Assembly: GCA_031772625.1 (NCBI GenBank)
Contig: CM062810.1
Location: 452,662,014-452,726,013, forward strand
Direction: 5' to 3'
Source: Pinus tabuliformis
Lineage: Eukaryota; Streptophyta; Pinopsida; Pinales; Pinaceae
Length of the DNA stretch: 64,000 nucleotides
Made by a program: the position numbers and the translations under genes. The notes beneath the pieces are model-generated. The model made no database searches. It saw only the letters and a list, made by a program, of their open reading frames with translations, and had not been told where the DNA came from. Positions within the stretch are counted from its first letter, which is position 1; each line of letters opens with the position of its first letter. Positions 1 through 11,549 of the stretch are shown in pieces.

Positions 1-562
1 ATAGTTGAATGGTCACAAAGGGGAATGTTAAGGGCCACCCAACCCTTGCTATAAATAGTCCCTGATAACTAATTGTATAGGATTTTTTTCAGCCAATCTT
101 TTGATAAGAGTATCTTGGAGACAACTTGTATCGTATTTTAATGTGCCTTGGCTTCTCCACTCCACGGAGCTCATACATCTCTTTGGAGGAGCAAGCAGAT
201 GTGGAAGTAACGTTCCACTGTTGGGGCTAGCGGGTATACATGGATGTATTGTATTACTGGAACTTACAATTCTTTATATAATAAGAGCCATGATGTTTGA
301 GGCATATGTTATATTGTATTCGAGTTGTCTTGTTTACTCTAAATGGCATATATATTTTCTTTCTGATGCGTGGATGTATGGAATCTTCTATATGAGCATG
401 TATGAATATTTCTTAGATGTTTTGATCAGTTTAACCATCACTTTGGATTGCGAGATGATTTTCTTTCTAGCTTGTGATGCATCTTCCCTCATGTGTCCCC
501 TTCCCAACTGAGTATTGCATAGGTTGCTAAGGGGTGCACTCATCTCAAACCATCAGTATTAG
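1..562 (+). repeat. Left LTR of C, first part
   Basis: This aligns base for base, with scattered substitutions, to 26588-27150. Shared landmarks include the TATA box, a run reading cttggcttctccact, and the phrase aggttgctaaggggtgc near the end. The match stops at 562 where element A begins and resumes at 7290. A 136-codon open frame at 101-511 is not conserved in the other LTR and is not treated as a gene. Confidence 0.88.
50..57 (+). promoter_or_regulatory. TATA box of C left LTR
   Basis: TATAAATA sits about 50 bp into the LTR and is conserved in the right LTR at 26638-26645. The position fits a very short U3 followed by R. Confidence 0.6.
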
Positions 563-1583
563 TGTTATAGATATATTTGGACACTACAACCCCAATCTAA
601 ACCAAGGGATTCTAAGTCCCTAAAAGTGTTGTTTCATAACCTAAAGGACCAAGGTTAGCTGATTACATCATCTCCCAGAAGTTCTCCCTGAAAATCTGCT
701 CAGAACTGGTCAAAACTGGATCATCTCACTTGTTCCATGGCCAAGGTGAAATGCATATCACCTTGTACACACAAGAGGTGAGATGCATACTGAAAAGGCC
801 TTCTGTAGGGTGCGATGAATGAGAATAGACAAATGGAAGAGACAGTTTGCTAAGTGGATGATCAAGGAATCTTCTAGAAACTTCTCATATGACACTTGTC
901 TTTCAACATTCGCCTAGGGATGAGTAATATATCAATGGAATCTCCAAGTAGAACCAACAACTATCAGCGGAATGACACTAATCAAAAAACTAGAGCTGAC
1001 TCACACCTCTGCAAATATCTATATATGGATCCCTCATCTTAGAGATCCGGAGGCTAAAGGTTTGAATTGGGTAATTTGCAAAGAGGTGATGTTGGTTTCT
1101 CTTTGAAGACATTGTTGAATGATCTTGCTTTATGTGAGGTGAAGAGGGCTTTCAAGCTAGGAGGATGGTGCTGGGTTAGACCAAGTAGTTGTAATCATCT
1201 CTTATACTACTTTTACTAATAAAGCTATTTTAATTTTCCTCCATATTCTTGTGTATCTCTGAATATTGTGTTGGTATATGCATTTGTATGGTCAATATAT
1301 ATCTGATCCTATATTATTTATAGTGAAAGATCTCTATGCTTTGATGGTATTATGCTTTTGTGAATCTACAGGGGTTCTCTGATGCGTGACAAGTAAGGAA
1401 GCAATGGCAAGATTCTGTCAAAGGGGAAAGGAAACAAGCAAGGAGCCAAGCGGAAGTCTCAGGTTGGTACTCTCTGCTTCTTTTTCATCTCTCTCTCGTA
1501 AAGGAAAAAAAAAGTGACTTTAATCTATTTGTTTCTAAGATAGCTACCAGTCTTAGTGGGACTAGTAGCTCTGAATAGACACT
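563..1583 (+). repeat. Left LTR of A (3' end truncated)
   Basis: This aligns with 6238-7284 and with the solo LTR at 22961-23964. It has a TATA-like ctatatatg at 1019-1027 and a poly(A) signal AATAAA at 1218-1223. The last 20 or so bases present in the other copies are missing. The sequence runs straight from ctgaatagac into gag codons, so the LTR end and the primer binding site are lost. Confidence 0.88.
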
Positions 1584-2679
1584 AGAGTTACCAGATCTAA
1601 ATTGGCTAATGAATGATCCAATTGCTTATGCCCCTTGGTGGCCGGTGGTTCCTCATAAAGTTCGGTCAGATATTCCTAAATTTAATGGAAATTCGGGTGA
1701 ATACCCATTGAATCATGTGATGACTTTTCATCTGTGGTGTTCGTCCAGCACTCTCAATGACTATTCGATTCGGCTTCACCTTTTTTAGTGAACGTTAACT
1801 GGTCTAGAAACAAAATGGTACATTGAATTGCCTAGAGCTTCATTTGATAACTTTAGCGCCCTTGCCACAACCTTTTTAACCCATTTTTAATTACCAATAA
1901 AGTATGAAACATGAACAGAGCTTCTTACCAATTTCAAGCAAACAACGGTCACCCACATATCTGATGATATTCATGAATGGCGATGTTGTCGTAGAATGGT
2001 AAAAAAATATGTCCCTGATCAGCTAATAGCTGAATGGTTTATTAAGTCTTTTTTACCCTCTATAAAAGAATATGTGGCGAAGGGAGGGGTCATCACTGAA
2101 TAGTAGGTCATTTCTTTTGCGCAATATCTAGAATTAATCTACACTCAGTTTGGTATGCTCTATGACAAAATCCCTAATGCTCTGAGACTAGAATTTTCTG
2201 TTCCTCCTCCTCCTAAATCAAACAAAGACTCTCATGCCGGCGATGGCATGATAGGTACGACGAGCATTACATCAACAAAGGCTACATCTAAAAAAGCTTG
2301 TAAGATTTCTGATCAAAATGCAAATGAAGAAATTCTAACCTCGGAGGTTAATGCCTTTTCAAGTGACAAAGGCAAAGAATCGAAGCAACCAGGAGGCAAG
2401 AAGAAAGGGAAGAGCAAAAAGAAGAAACATGATGATTCGTCTCCTGAAAAATCTTCTGCAAACCCTTCTAGGCAAAAGAAACCTACTCAACCATGCCTCA
2501 TATGCAATGAGGATAATTGGACGAGAGATTGTCCATATAAACCTGAAGTTAAGAAATTATTTAAGAATTCAAAAACCTTAGCAATATTGACTAATATGTT
2601 TCCAAACCCAGGAACAAATCTGGTTGCTAGTGACAATGCTTCCCCATCCCAAGTCCTTATGTTGTCCATTTTGAAATAG
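1582..2679 (+). pseudogene. gag: Element A gag: capsid and zinc knuckle, broken
   Basis: This is a structural polyprotein of a Ty3/gypsy element. One frame runs from the LTR junction. About 35 codons in comes the phrase DIPKFNG and then a capsid core with the family signature LTGLETKWYIELP, typical of plant retrotransposon gag domains. A lysine-rich stretch (KKKGKSKKKK, about 2400-2435) precedes a zinc knuckle at 2493-2531, CLICNEDNWTRDC. The knuckle has the CX2CX3-X4C spacing used elsewhere in this window but has Asn where His is expected. In-frame stops occur at 1786, 1789, 1888, 1912, 2101, 2104 and 2677. The frame continues into protease. The N-terminus is missing because of the deletion at the LTR junction. 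Confidence 0.85.
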
Positions 2680-2691
2680 AAAAATGATGCT

Positions 2692-3690
2692 TTGATAACA
2701 ACAAGGAATAAATATTACGGGAATCGACAGTTGTTGAACAACAAGGCTACTGATCAACCTAGTAGTTCAACAACAACTTCGACTGAAGTTGTGCAACCCA
2801 TCATTCCTGAGCTAACGATAAAGTTGCCAAAGGAAGTTGTACACAAATTGACATTTAATCCTCATGCCAGAGCCGCACAGAATTATAATATAGTAGAGGA
2901 CCTGGTCCAATCGCTGTCTGCTATGTCGACACTTGAGGTACTGCAAAATTGCCCCTTCCAAAAGCAAGCTTTATTATCAGTAATAGGTGGGATTGACCTA
3001 GCAGATTCCAATCTTGTGGCCTTTAATCATGAAGGATATGACTCGAAGTTACCAGCTCAGCTCGCTTTCCTCATTCAAGTGAAATCTCTCAACAAAAATG
3101 TGCATCGAACAATTATTGATGAGGGGGCATCTACATGCATTATGTCAATGAGTTGCTGGAAATATTTAGCCTCACCACCCTTGTCGCGATCGTTGACAAT
3201 GTTAAAAGAATTTGATGGATGAACATACACTACATACGGGAGTTTAAGTAACTTTCAAGTCGAACTGGGGGGAAAAAAAGTAGAAATTGATGTGGAAGTT
3301 ATCGATGGAAATCTTGATTACAACATCCTACTCGGAAGGTCTTGGATTTATGCTATGGTTGTTGTTGTGTCAACATACTTCAAAAAGATTGCATTTCCTT
3401 GTCAAGAAGGAATTACAATCGTTGACCAACAAACCTTTCTCCCCAACATTTCACAAGTTACGGGAAGCATCCTGATGATCCATGGAAGCTCTCATCCGCT
3501 TCAAAATATCGGAGTAGGCCTACTAAAAGACCCTACATTGACGGGTACCTTTTCCCTACCGCCTCAGAGTAATCTAGCGGGAGTGGCCATGGTGGAAACC
3601 TGCAATATGATATCTTTTATATCTAAAAGATTCAAAATATTCTTGAACATTTTGTTAGCATGGATCATCGCCATTTTAGAAATATTGTAG
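2692..3690 (+). pseudogene. Element A aspartic protease, broken
   Basis: This continues the gag frame after a TAG at 2677. The retroviral-type protease signature is IIDEGASTCIM near 3111-3143 (Asp-Glu-Gly-Ala-Ser in place of the commoner Asp-Ser/Thr-Gly-Ala). The flap and C-terminal motif YNILLGRSWIY follows near 3320-3352. A TGA at 3220 interrupts the frame between the two. The corresponding frame in B has the same two motifs, which supports the call. No RT follows: after 3690 the sequence is non-coding to the right LTR. Confidence 0.82.
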
Positions 3691-3954
3691 CAATCAATTT
3701 TCCTAGCCTAGGGGGCAAACCCAAATCAACGCTCATCGAGTGTTTGGATAGATAAGTCTAAGGTATATGGCACCTCTTCAGATCCTTGGTCACATGTACA
3801 TTCCACAGATGAAGGAATTGTTCAGTCAATGATCATAAAGGGGGCACCATGGGAAGATTACCACCATCCTTCCCATTTTCCGGATCACCACGAAGATTAT
3901 TCCAGCAACCTTAATCATCCTTCAGTTTTTGATTTTCTATCAAATACGGTAAAT

Positions 3955-4430
3955 ACGGTGGATTATGAGGATAGTTCTTTTAATGTGTAAACCTCATTAA
4001 AAAATGAAACAACTCCATTTCCAAATTGAGTCTTTGATTACGATTTCGTAAAATCCAAGTCGAGTCTTTCAAAGATTTCGAAGGTAAACCTTCATTCCAA
4101 CCACCGCGTTGAATGAAATGAAGTTTGGGGGGCATGCACCTCGATTTGCATCATTATGCTGGGGGCATGCGAACTTATAACAAGCATAGTTTCTCGTTTC
4201 AAGCTTGTGTAAACATGAAACCAAATATGAGCATATCTTGTCACATGGTTAAAGCCCATTAAAAAATGAACCAGGCCCTGAGCAGTTTTACGCGAAGTTC
4301 AAGCTTGTTAAAAAATAAACCTAGCAACGAGAAATTTTACACAAAGTTCAAGCTCATTAAAAATTAAACCTAGCAATGAGCATATGTTCCACCAGAGTTT
4401 AAGCTCATTAAAAAATTAACCCACCTCCAG
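3955..4430 (+). repeat. Hairpin-forming short repeats in A tail
   Basis: Degenerate units of about 50 bp each contain caagctcattaaaaaatgaa or a close variant. They are clearest from 4187 to 4430, with an outlying unit near 3967. The best stem is GTTTCA (4196-4201) with TGAAAC (4216-4221). The unit matches the longer array in B at 13273-13760. Confidence 0.7.
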
Positions 4431-4682
4431 TAAATAGCCATTTTGAATGATTATCATCAGCTTTTGAGCCTTGGTCATGTTCCTACCATCACCTCCACTC
4501 TGTTTTAGCTAATCATTTGCCTCCATTTGATTGTTTACCCCTTTTGAGGAACAGTTGTGACGAGCGATCCTATTAGCCACCTCCTTTACATTGTCGTGAT
4601 TGGAAAGTTCCAAACCCTACTTGGAACCAGTTTCTATCTGAAAACATCACTCATTCCTCAAAAAACGAGTCTCCTTTAAGCT

Positions 4683-4969
4683 CTTTTCATTTGACTCATA
4701 AAATATGAAAAGATTACCGAGCAATTGGCCTTTCCAGCTCGTTAAAGTGATTGTAAATTCTATCCCTCCTCTAGATTTTAATCTTTTTGGATCTGAGGGA
4801 TTATTACACAAAAATATCGAGCGTTTTTCTTGTTTGGCTCGTTAAAACTATCGAAAAGTCATCCCTTTTGCATTTTTTTATAATTTTTCGAACTTAAGGG
4901 ATTATATTAGGAAAAATTAATATTGGAGTTTTCTTTCTGTCTCTTTTCAGACTCTCTAAAATTGAAAAG
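4683..4969 (+). other. Two conserved hairpins in A tail
   Basis: Stem one is CTTTTCAT at 4683-4690 with ATGAAAAG at 4705-4712. Stem two is CTTTTCA at 4943-4949 with TGAAAAG at 4963-4969. Both are followed by an accgag-type sequence. B has counterparts at 14499-14525 and 14655-14683. Confidence 0.6.
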
Positions 4970-6223
4970 GACCGAGTTATCCTTCTCGTTAAACTCGTTA
5001 AAACAATAGTGACAAAATTTTCCATTTAGACAAGAGCGAGTTTCACTGTCACTAGGCCCGTTAAAACATAGCGACGGGTTTGCCCGGAGAGAAAATTATA
5101 GAACAAGCATATGTTATCCTCCTCAAGCTTGACAAAAATAAAGAGGTACTAGTCAGAAATGACTGGGGAAAATTGGGAAGAAAACTTGAAGAAACTTTAT
5201 TGGTAGTAGGTCGCTCTTGAGCTTGACACTTTCACTCCATCATCATGATTGAGTTAGGTTGGGTTATTCTGTTCACCGGTCATATCACCATAAGTCCACC
5301 ATACCATCCACTTTTGGGGTTAACGCTACCAATCCATTTCAGTGTCATCGATATGTTCAAGAGAAGTTGTTTATAGAATTCACCTACCCAGCTTATGTCT
5401 CATCCACTGCAATACCTTCACACTTCATTCTTTCATGACTGCCACCCTGAACCTTGTATCATCAAATCATTTTCACCTTTATGAAATCATTTGCTCCATA
5501 CCGTGTCATAGATGTGGGATCCATCAATGCCCTCCTACGATGGGTCACTTCTTGTCGACATCAGCTCATTATCCAAGAAGCCGACCTACGAACAACCCTT
5601 TCAGTACTTTGAAGCTTGCATGCCTCAATGGCAAGTTTCCCACCTTCGGCGATAGGTTTACATTAATGGCCTTCGACCGAAAGATTTTGTGTGGTGTTCG
5701 ACATCAACTCATGTATTCACACCACGTGAATTGTACTGTGGTACCTTGAGGGTCATCATCATCATTAGTGATTCCTCTCGTGCCTATTAACATCTTACAT
5801 CTTTGGTTGGTAATTAGGGGATATATTTCCATGTTCGACATCAGAACATCTATTCACATGGTTCGACCTGTACTTCGGGCGAAGATTGAACACGTTTTGA
5901 AGACCCTAGATCTACTTTCATCCATCTGGGCTGCGATATATTCAAGAGAATAAAGACATCAAATGTACATCATTGTTGCATAGATAATCATCCCAACTAA
6001 GGGATGATGGCTCTACCAGAATCATCAGTTTACACACAGACGGCTGTCTGTCCTATGTACATGAAAATGAATTTATCAAAGCTAAGCATGGGAATGCCTG
6101 CCTCAGCTACATCATGAAAAATATTATGAAGATAATGTATTGTATTGTATCTTATTACAAGTCACCTTCCAGTGCGAAAAACCTTGGATCCTCATTATAA
6201 AGCAAAAGATTTACGACCTCATG

Positions 6224-6237
6224 CTTTAAGAGGCAAT
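6224..6237 (+). other. Degenerate polypurine tract of A
   Basis: The bases just before the right LTR read ctttaagaggcaat. B has ctttagggggaaac at the same place. The A tract has more interruptions, consistent with decay. Confidence 0.5.
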
Positions 6238-7284
6238 TGTTATAGACATATTTGGGCACTACAAACCCAATCACATATGTCCATAAAAAAGGGCTTCTAA
6301 GTCCCTAAAAGTGTTCTTTCATACCCTAAAGGAGCAAGGTCAACTGATTACATCATCTCCCAAAAGTTCTCCCTGAAAAACTGCTCAGAATTGGTCAAAA
6401 CTAGATCATCTCACTTGCTCCATGGCTTGGGTGCGATGCATCTCACCTTGAACACACGGGAGGTATGATGCATACTAAAAAGGCCTTCTATAGGGTGTGA
6501 TGAACGAGAATAAACAAATGGAAAATATAGTTTGCTAAGTGGATGATCAAGGAATCTTCTAGAAACTTCTCATATGACACTTGCCTTCCAAAATTCGCCC
6601 AGAGATGAGTAATATATCAATGAAATCTCCAAGTAGAACCAAGAACTATCAGCAGAGTGACACTAATAAAAAAACTAGAGCTGACTCACACCTCTACAAA
6701 TATCTATATATGGATCCCCCATCTTAGAGATCTGGAGGCTGAAGGTTGGAATTGGGTAATTTTCAAAGAGGTGCTACTGGTTTCTCTTTGATGACATTGT
6801 TGGGTGATATTGCTTTATATGAGGTGAAGAGGGCTTTCAAGCTGGGAGGATGGCGCTGGGTCAGACCAAGTGGTTGTAATCCTCTCTTCTACTATTTTTT
6901 CTAATAAAGCTATTTTAGTTTTCCTCCATATTCTTATGTATCTCTGAATATTGTGTTGGTATATGCATTTGTATGGTCAATATATATCTGATCCTATATT
7001 GTTTACAGTTAAAGATCTCTATGCTTTGATGGTATTATGCTACTATGAATCTATAGGGGCTCTTTGAAGTGGGATAAGTAAGGAAGCAGTGACGAGATTC
7101 TGTCAAAGGGGAAAGGAAACAAGCAAGGAGCCAAGTGGAAGTCTAAGGTTGGTACTCTCTGCTTCTTTCTCATATCTCTCTTGTAAAGGAAAAAACAAGT
7201 GACTTTAATCTGTTTGTTTCTAAGATAGCTACCTGTCTTAGTGGGACTAGCAGCTCTGAATAGATGCTAGATTTCTCGATAACA
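6238..7284 (+). repeat. Right LTR of A
   Basis: 1047 bp, starting TGTTATAGAC and ending TCGATAACA. It is followed by GTTAG, the TSD partner of ATTAG at 558-562. It carries the same TATA-like and AATAAA positions as the left LTR. Confidence 0.9.
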
Positions 7285-7289
7285 GTTAG

Positions 7290-7498
7290 AACCTCTCATG
7301 TTCCTTCCCTTCAGTCACTGCAACAGTCAGACACTCGCTACTAACAGAGTTATCTTGGTTGCCTCTATGTGAAATCAAGTCAAGGCATTACCATAAGACC
7401 CACTGCTAGGACTCCTACACCAAATGGTCTAAGACCTTATGCGAACTTCTTATTGGGGAGATACCTTTGACATGTTCACGGGTCTAGCACTGTCAAGA
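7290..7498 (+). repeat. Left LTR of C, second part
   Basis: This resumes the alignment to the C right LTR (27152-27360). Shared phrases include tactaacagagttat, aaggcattaccata, actcctacaccaaa and ggtctagcact. It ends at the CA-like terminus tgtcaaga. Confidence 0.85.
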
Positions 7499-7502
7499 TT
7501 TA

Positions 7503-7520
7503 TGGCACTAGAAGGAGGGT
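7503..7520 (+). other. Candidate primer binding site of C
   Basis: TGGCACTAGAAGGAGGGT begins four bases after the LTR end, and TGG is the expected start of a tRNA primer site. I cannot assign the tRNA with certainty. Confidence 0.4.
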
Positions 7521-7632
7521 CTGATGACAAGTGGTTTCCTCTCATGCAATTTTGAACCTTTACATACCTTTCATGGATTCTTCCACTCTTCTCCCTCCTT
7601 GATGTTTCTTTAACCGTGAAGATGTCTCCATC

Positions 7633-8942
7633 ATGGGGGAGTTTTTCGATCTCTTGTCCACTTACACGTATGATGCTCAAGGTGAAGTATTCTGGCATGA
7701 GTACTTACATGAATTTCTTTCCATTCTTCATGAGGAAGATTGGTGTTCTAACAAACAGGAAAGCTTTCTAGTTGCACACACACTTCACAAATCTCCACAT
7801 CATTAGTTTCTTAGCCTACCGGTTGACAGCATTCACTCACTTGTGCACCTCTCTGATCTCACTAAAGACACTTTCTATTATTTTGATCCAAACCATCTTG
7901 ACCAAAAATTGTTACAGCAACAGAAGGCTCCACATGAATTGGTTATGGATATTTGGAAGCGCATCTATGACTGCAATTTTAAGCTCTGAGGAGCTAGATA
8001 AAGTTTTCCTATATTTGGGACTGATTGGAGTATTTCCTTAAGAAATATGGCCATCCCAAGAAGAAGCTTGAGATCAATACTCGCTCAACATTCTTCACTG
8101 ATGGATCCGCACAATCTCATGTGGATGGGGTCACTGTGTTAACTGATTATCTGTGTTCCCCTCATTCAACAACTCCACCGCTGCGGAGTGATGTTGAGGA
8201 TCATGCTCACACACTTGTTCAGGTTTCACATCCTCCCAACATCAATTCACTCAATTTCCATGCAGACTTGGTTGTGAGTCCTTTGAGCTCTCATATGCAT
8301 TCTATTCTACAACCTCTATCATTACACTTGGGTTTTCCTCTGGATGATATTGTCTTGTGTTCATCCATATGTACCCTTCACTTGTTGTAAACAAGAAACA
8401 AGTCACTGATGAAGTTGGTGTTGCACAAACAACATGCGATGTCATTCATGAGGAGTATGAGTGGGATCTTGAGCATGAACACTTGTTGCAGGATGACTTC
8501 CTTCTGTCTGAGACCCCTCCGTTCATTCCTAACATATCTAGCGAACGTGCCATCCATTATTTTGCATGTGTGTCTTCATCCATGAATGCACTAATTCATG
8601 ATCACTTGAAAGACTCGTTGAATGTTGGTCCATCATTCTATAACAGAGAGGAGAAGCTATTCATTGAATCATGATCATGTCTCTATCACATTTGATCTTT
8701 CAAAGCCACCAGTTTATGATGATCTATCTGATAAAGAAGTTGAAACATCCAAGATTGTTGAGGCACTTCAATCCAATCCAATGGTTATTTCAGGCCCTCA
8801 CTTTCTTGGGGTTAGTCTCACTTCCGATCATGAAACTGTTCAATCACCCAAGGCTCCTCATCACTCATTTGTATGCATTGAAGATCCATCTCACACACAT
8901 ATCATATTTATTCCACTCGAACTGCATGACCTAATGGATCAT
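7633..8942 (+). pseudogene. Element C first frame, unknown, broken and interrupted by B
   Basis: I do not recognise a family. Coding-like sequence starts near an ATG at 7633 and runs 118 codons with one TAG (7804) to a TGA at 7987. It contains an acidic, aromatic-rich run including FWHEYLHEFLSILHEEDW. Further plus-strand open segments follow at 8025-8390, 8357-8674 and 8622-8942 in shifting frames, so several indels have occurred. The last segment is cut by element B at the TSD ATCAT. Joining 8942 to 16951 across one TSD copy keeps the frame for six more codons to a stop. There is no zinc knuckle, protease or RT motif. It could be an element-specific gag or an accessory protein. Confidence 0.45.
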
Positions 8943-9980
8943 TGTTACAGATCCATTTGGGCACATCAACCCCAACTTACAGATCAGTATTGTTAGGGCT
9001 CATCAACCCCTAATTCAATTGTTACATGCCCTAAATAAATAAACCATCAAAATGGCTAGATTCCCAAGAAGTTTCATGACTAACATCATCCAAAAACCGC
9101 CTTAAAGAAGATCAGTGCAGGTAGGCCTTCATTAGAGTGCATTGCAATGTATACCATACACTAATAAGATTCTATGCAGTGCACTTGGTCCCTGTTTGGC
9201 CTACACTGGGTGAATTTGAGCGAAAGTGCATTGGAGTTTGACAATATTCTTATCCATTGGATGCCTCTATAAGTTTCTCAAACCTATCTACTCCTTTGAG
9301 CTCGTATGTGGATGAGGAAGGGAGTTAAGGAACATCAATCCCTTATCCCTTCCTCCATGGAACTAAATTCTAAGTTTGGGAGGGAATTCATTATCACCAT
9401 TTATGGCATAACTTCCTTCATTCACCTATAAAAAGACCACTCATTTAAGTGATTAGGAGCTAGAAATTATTGAATTTTAGGGAGATGATGTTAGTATGAG
9501 ATTTGAGTTGATTTCAAGTATTGTAATGATGTCCAAATGTCTTGCTTCTTATGACGAGAGGATGGGATTGAGCTGGAAGAGTGATGTTGAATCAAGAAAT
9601 CAGCTTTACTCTTCCTTTTACTAATAAAGTGTTCAAATCTTCTTCTATATGTTTGTGTTATTCATGTATGCTTTCATATGTGTATCATGTACTTGATTCC
9701 ATGCTATGTTTAATCAATAGATCATTATCATATGCTTTGATCGGTTTTTGTATTCTATCTGTGTGCAGGTACTCTTCAAGCAGATTATGTACAAAGAGGA
9801 GTGACAGAGTTGGTCAAGGGAGATAAGGAGAAAGTGAAGGCTACAGGTAGGCTTCTTTACCTCTTATTTAATCTATTGGTCATAGGAAAATTAGAGAATG
9901 CTTTGCACTGTTTCTCTAGACTTAGCTACTAGTCTAGGGGTTTAAGCATTTATCTGTAGACATTAAAACTTCCCAAAAGA
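8943..9980 (+). repeat. Left LTR of B
   Basis: 1038 bp, aligned throughout with 15907-16945. It has a TATA box tataaaaag near 9427-9435 and a poly(A) signal AATAAA at 9623-9628. The terminus is AAAAGA where the right copy has AAACA. Confidence 0.92.
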
Positions 9981-9983
9981 AAT

Positions 9984-10001
9984 TGGTGACTCCACTGGGG
10001 A
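9984..10001 (+). other. Primer binding site of B (tRNA-Arg type)
   Basis: TGGTGACTCCACTGGGGA lies three bases after the LTR. It resembles the tRNA-Arg-type primer site known from Ogre/Tat-lineage elements. The tRNA assignment is from memory of that family. Confidence 0.65.
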
Positions 10002-11549
10002 GTGATCATCCATATTAGTAGCTTATCAGCCTCTTAAGACATTTCTACATACTGTACTTGTGGTCTTTCATTGAATTTCATTCTTCTTTCATTGAAAATT
10101 GAGCCAAAATTATGCCATATTATCTTCAAAAGTGCTTATTGTCACCAGCGCAACCCAATTAAGAACAAAGTGCACTGCAATGCACTTCCCACATAGGTAT
10201 AGTGCGCTTTAGTGCACTATCTCTCATTATTTCTTGCGATGATCCCTTGAGGGCTAGTTTCCCATCTAGGAACTGATGTTTTTGAGCCAATTCTCTCCTA
10301 TTTGAAAGATTTAGTAAGTCTCAATGATGTCTTGTCTCCAAAAAAGGGTTTCATCTCCTTCCCTAACCCTACTTAGACTAGGATTGATAAATATTCTTAT
10401 GTATTTACTTTGTCATTTTCAATCTATAGTTGAAAGTTATTTTTTGATCAATTGATCTTTAGTGAAAGAAAGTGTCGTAAAAGTATTTTCCTTCGAAAAT
10501 TGAATTGTCATCAAATCTTAATTCATGAAAGATTGATTGATTAATGTCTGCAAATGATTAGTATTTTCATTGAAAGTGTCATAATTCCTCATTTCTTTGA
10601 AAATAAAATTGTCATAAAGTCTTCCTTTCCTTCAAGAGAGATTGTCGCAAAATCGTCATTTTATGAAAAGACATTTTTGATAGATTTTGCATATTTTCTT
10701 TTTGTTCATTCACATTAAGTGAAATTGAAAAGAAATACATGCATGTTTCATTGAAAAATTTTGTGTGTGTTGATAAGGAATAGTGTAGGGAATTTACATT
10801 TAGATTATGCTCTATTCTCTTTGATCAAAAGAAATATGATTGTTCTATCCCTAAGTAGCTAGTATTTTCATCGTTAAATTGAATGGAAAGAATGCTTATC
10901 ATGATAGTTGTGTTCCTATGAATTTTATAATACATCACATGGTGAACACGAAAGGAAAATTCCTAAGTAAGATCAACTTAAAATAAACATCAATCTACCT
11001 AATGGATCATTGTCATTAACGCAAAAATTTAGTAGTTCTAGGCTAGAGATGTGTTCTGACATTGTAAAACAAAGAAGTTGTCACTAACTTATCTGCAATA
11101 CATCCTGAGTGTGATACCTCATTCAACGTACTTGAGTATATCGTATCTCCTCGACATACCTTTGGGTATATAGGGCGGTGTTACAGTACGTAAAGTATAT
11201 GGGAATGCCCTCATTATGCGATTTTGCATTAGACATCACTTATATAGACTAGGCCTCCACGTACCTTCGGGTATATATGGGAGGACAAATTTAGGTTGCC
11301 ATACATCCTTAAGTAACCAAGTCGGCTACCTGGTAAACTGTGATACATTGAACACAACATTTAGGGAGATTGCCTGCCCGTACTTCTCAGTTCGCCATGA
11401 GGTATTCTTCAGTTCTTAGTTACTTGGTAAACCTTTTGCCTAGATTATCCTTCTTTTGTTTTGTTAAGTTACTTTGATTAAAATAAATCTAATTGACTGC
11501 GGATAACATCCTCCACCCTCAGTCCTTATTTTATCTTAGGTTGAAACAT
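10002..11549 (+). other. Long 5' untranslated leader of B
   Basis: About 1.5 kb lies between the primer site and the first gag-frame ATG. Short A/T-rich phrases recur (variants of cattgaaaattgt and ttcatgaaagattg at 10100-10900). A cluster around 11120-11290 repeats variants of gtaccttcgggtatat. No long frame is present. Confidence 0.55.

Larger units (their letters stand above)
3691..6237 (+). other. Element A conserved non-coding 3' domain
   Basis: No reading frame of interest is present. The stretch aligns in order with B 13263-15906. Shared blocks include a motif containing gtctttgatta, the phrase ggggg(g)catgcacct, a block with tttgaggaaca, paired ctcttttca...tgaaaag hairpins, and a block with aaataaagaggtact. 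Conservation of order in two diverged elements suggests a functional untranslated region, perhaps for packaging, replication or translation in trans. That role is inference. Confidence 0.75.
563..7284 (+). mobile_element. Element A: gag-protease-only LTR retrotransposon
   Basis: LTRs lie at 563-1583 and 6238-7284. Both start TGTTATAGA, and the right one ends ATAACA. Flanking 5-bp repeats are ATTAG (558-562) and GTTAG (7285-7289), a TSD with one mismatch. C's LTR alignment continues exactly across the insertion. The interior encodes a Ty3/gypsy gag and aspartic protease in one decayed frame, then about 2.5 kb of non-coding sequence. There is no RT, RNase H or integrase. The tail resembles the tail of element B, so the missing pol is a shared trait and not a private deletion of this copy. 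Confidence 0.9.

Noticed and set aside
101-511. A 136-codon frame inside the C left LTR
   Set aside because: The right LTR copy is not open in this frame and no protein family is apparent.
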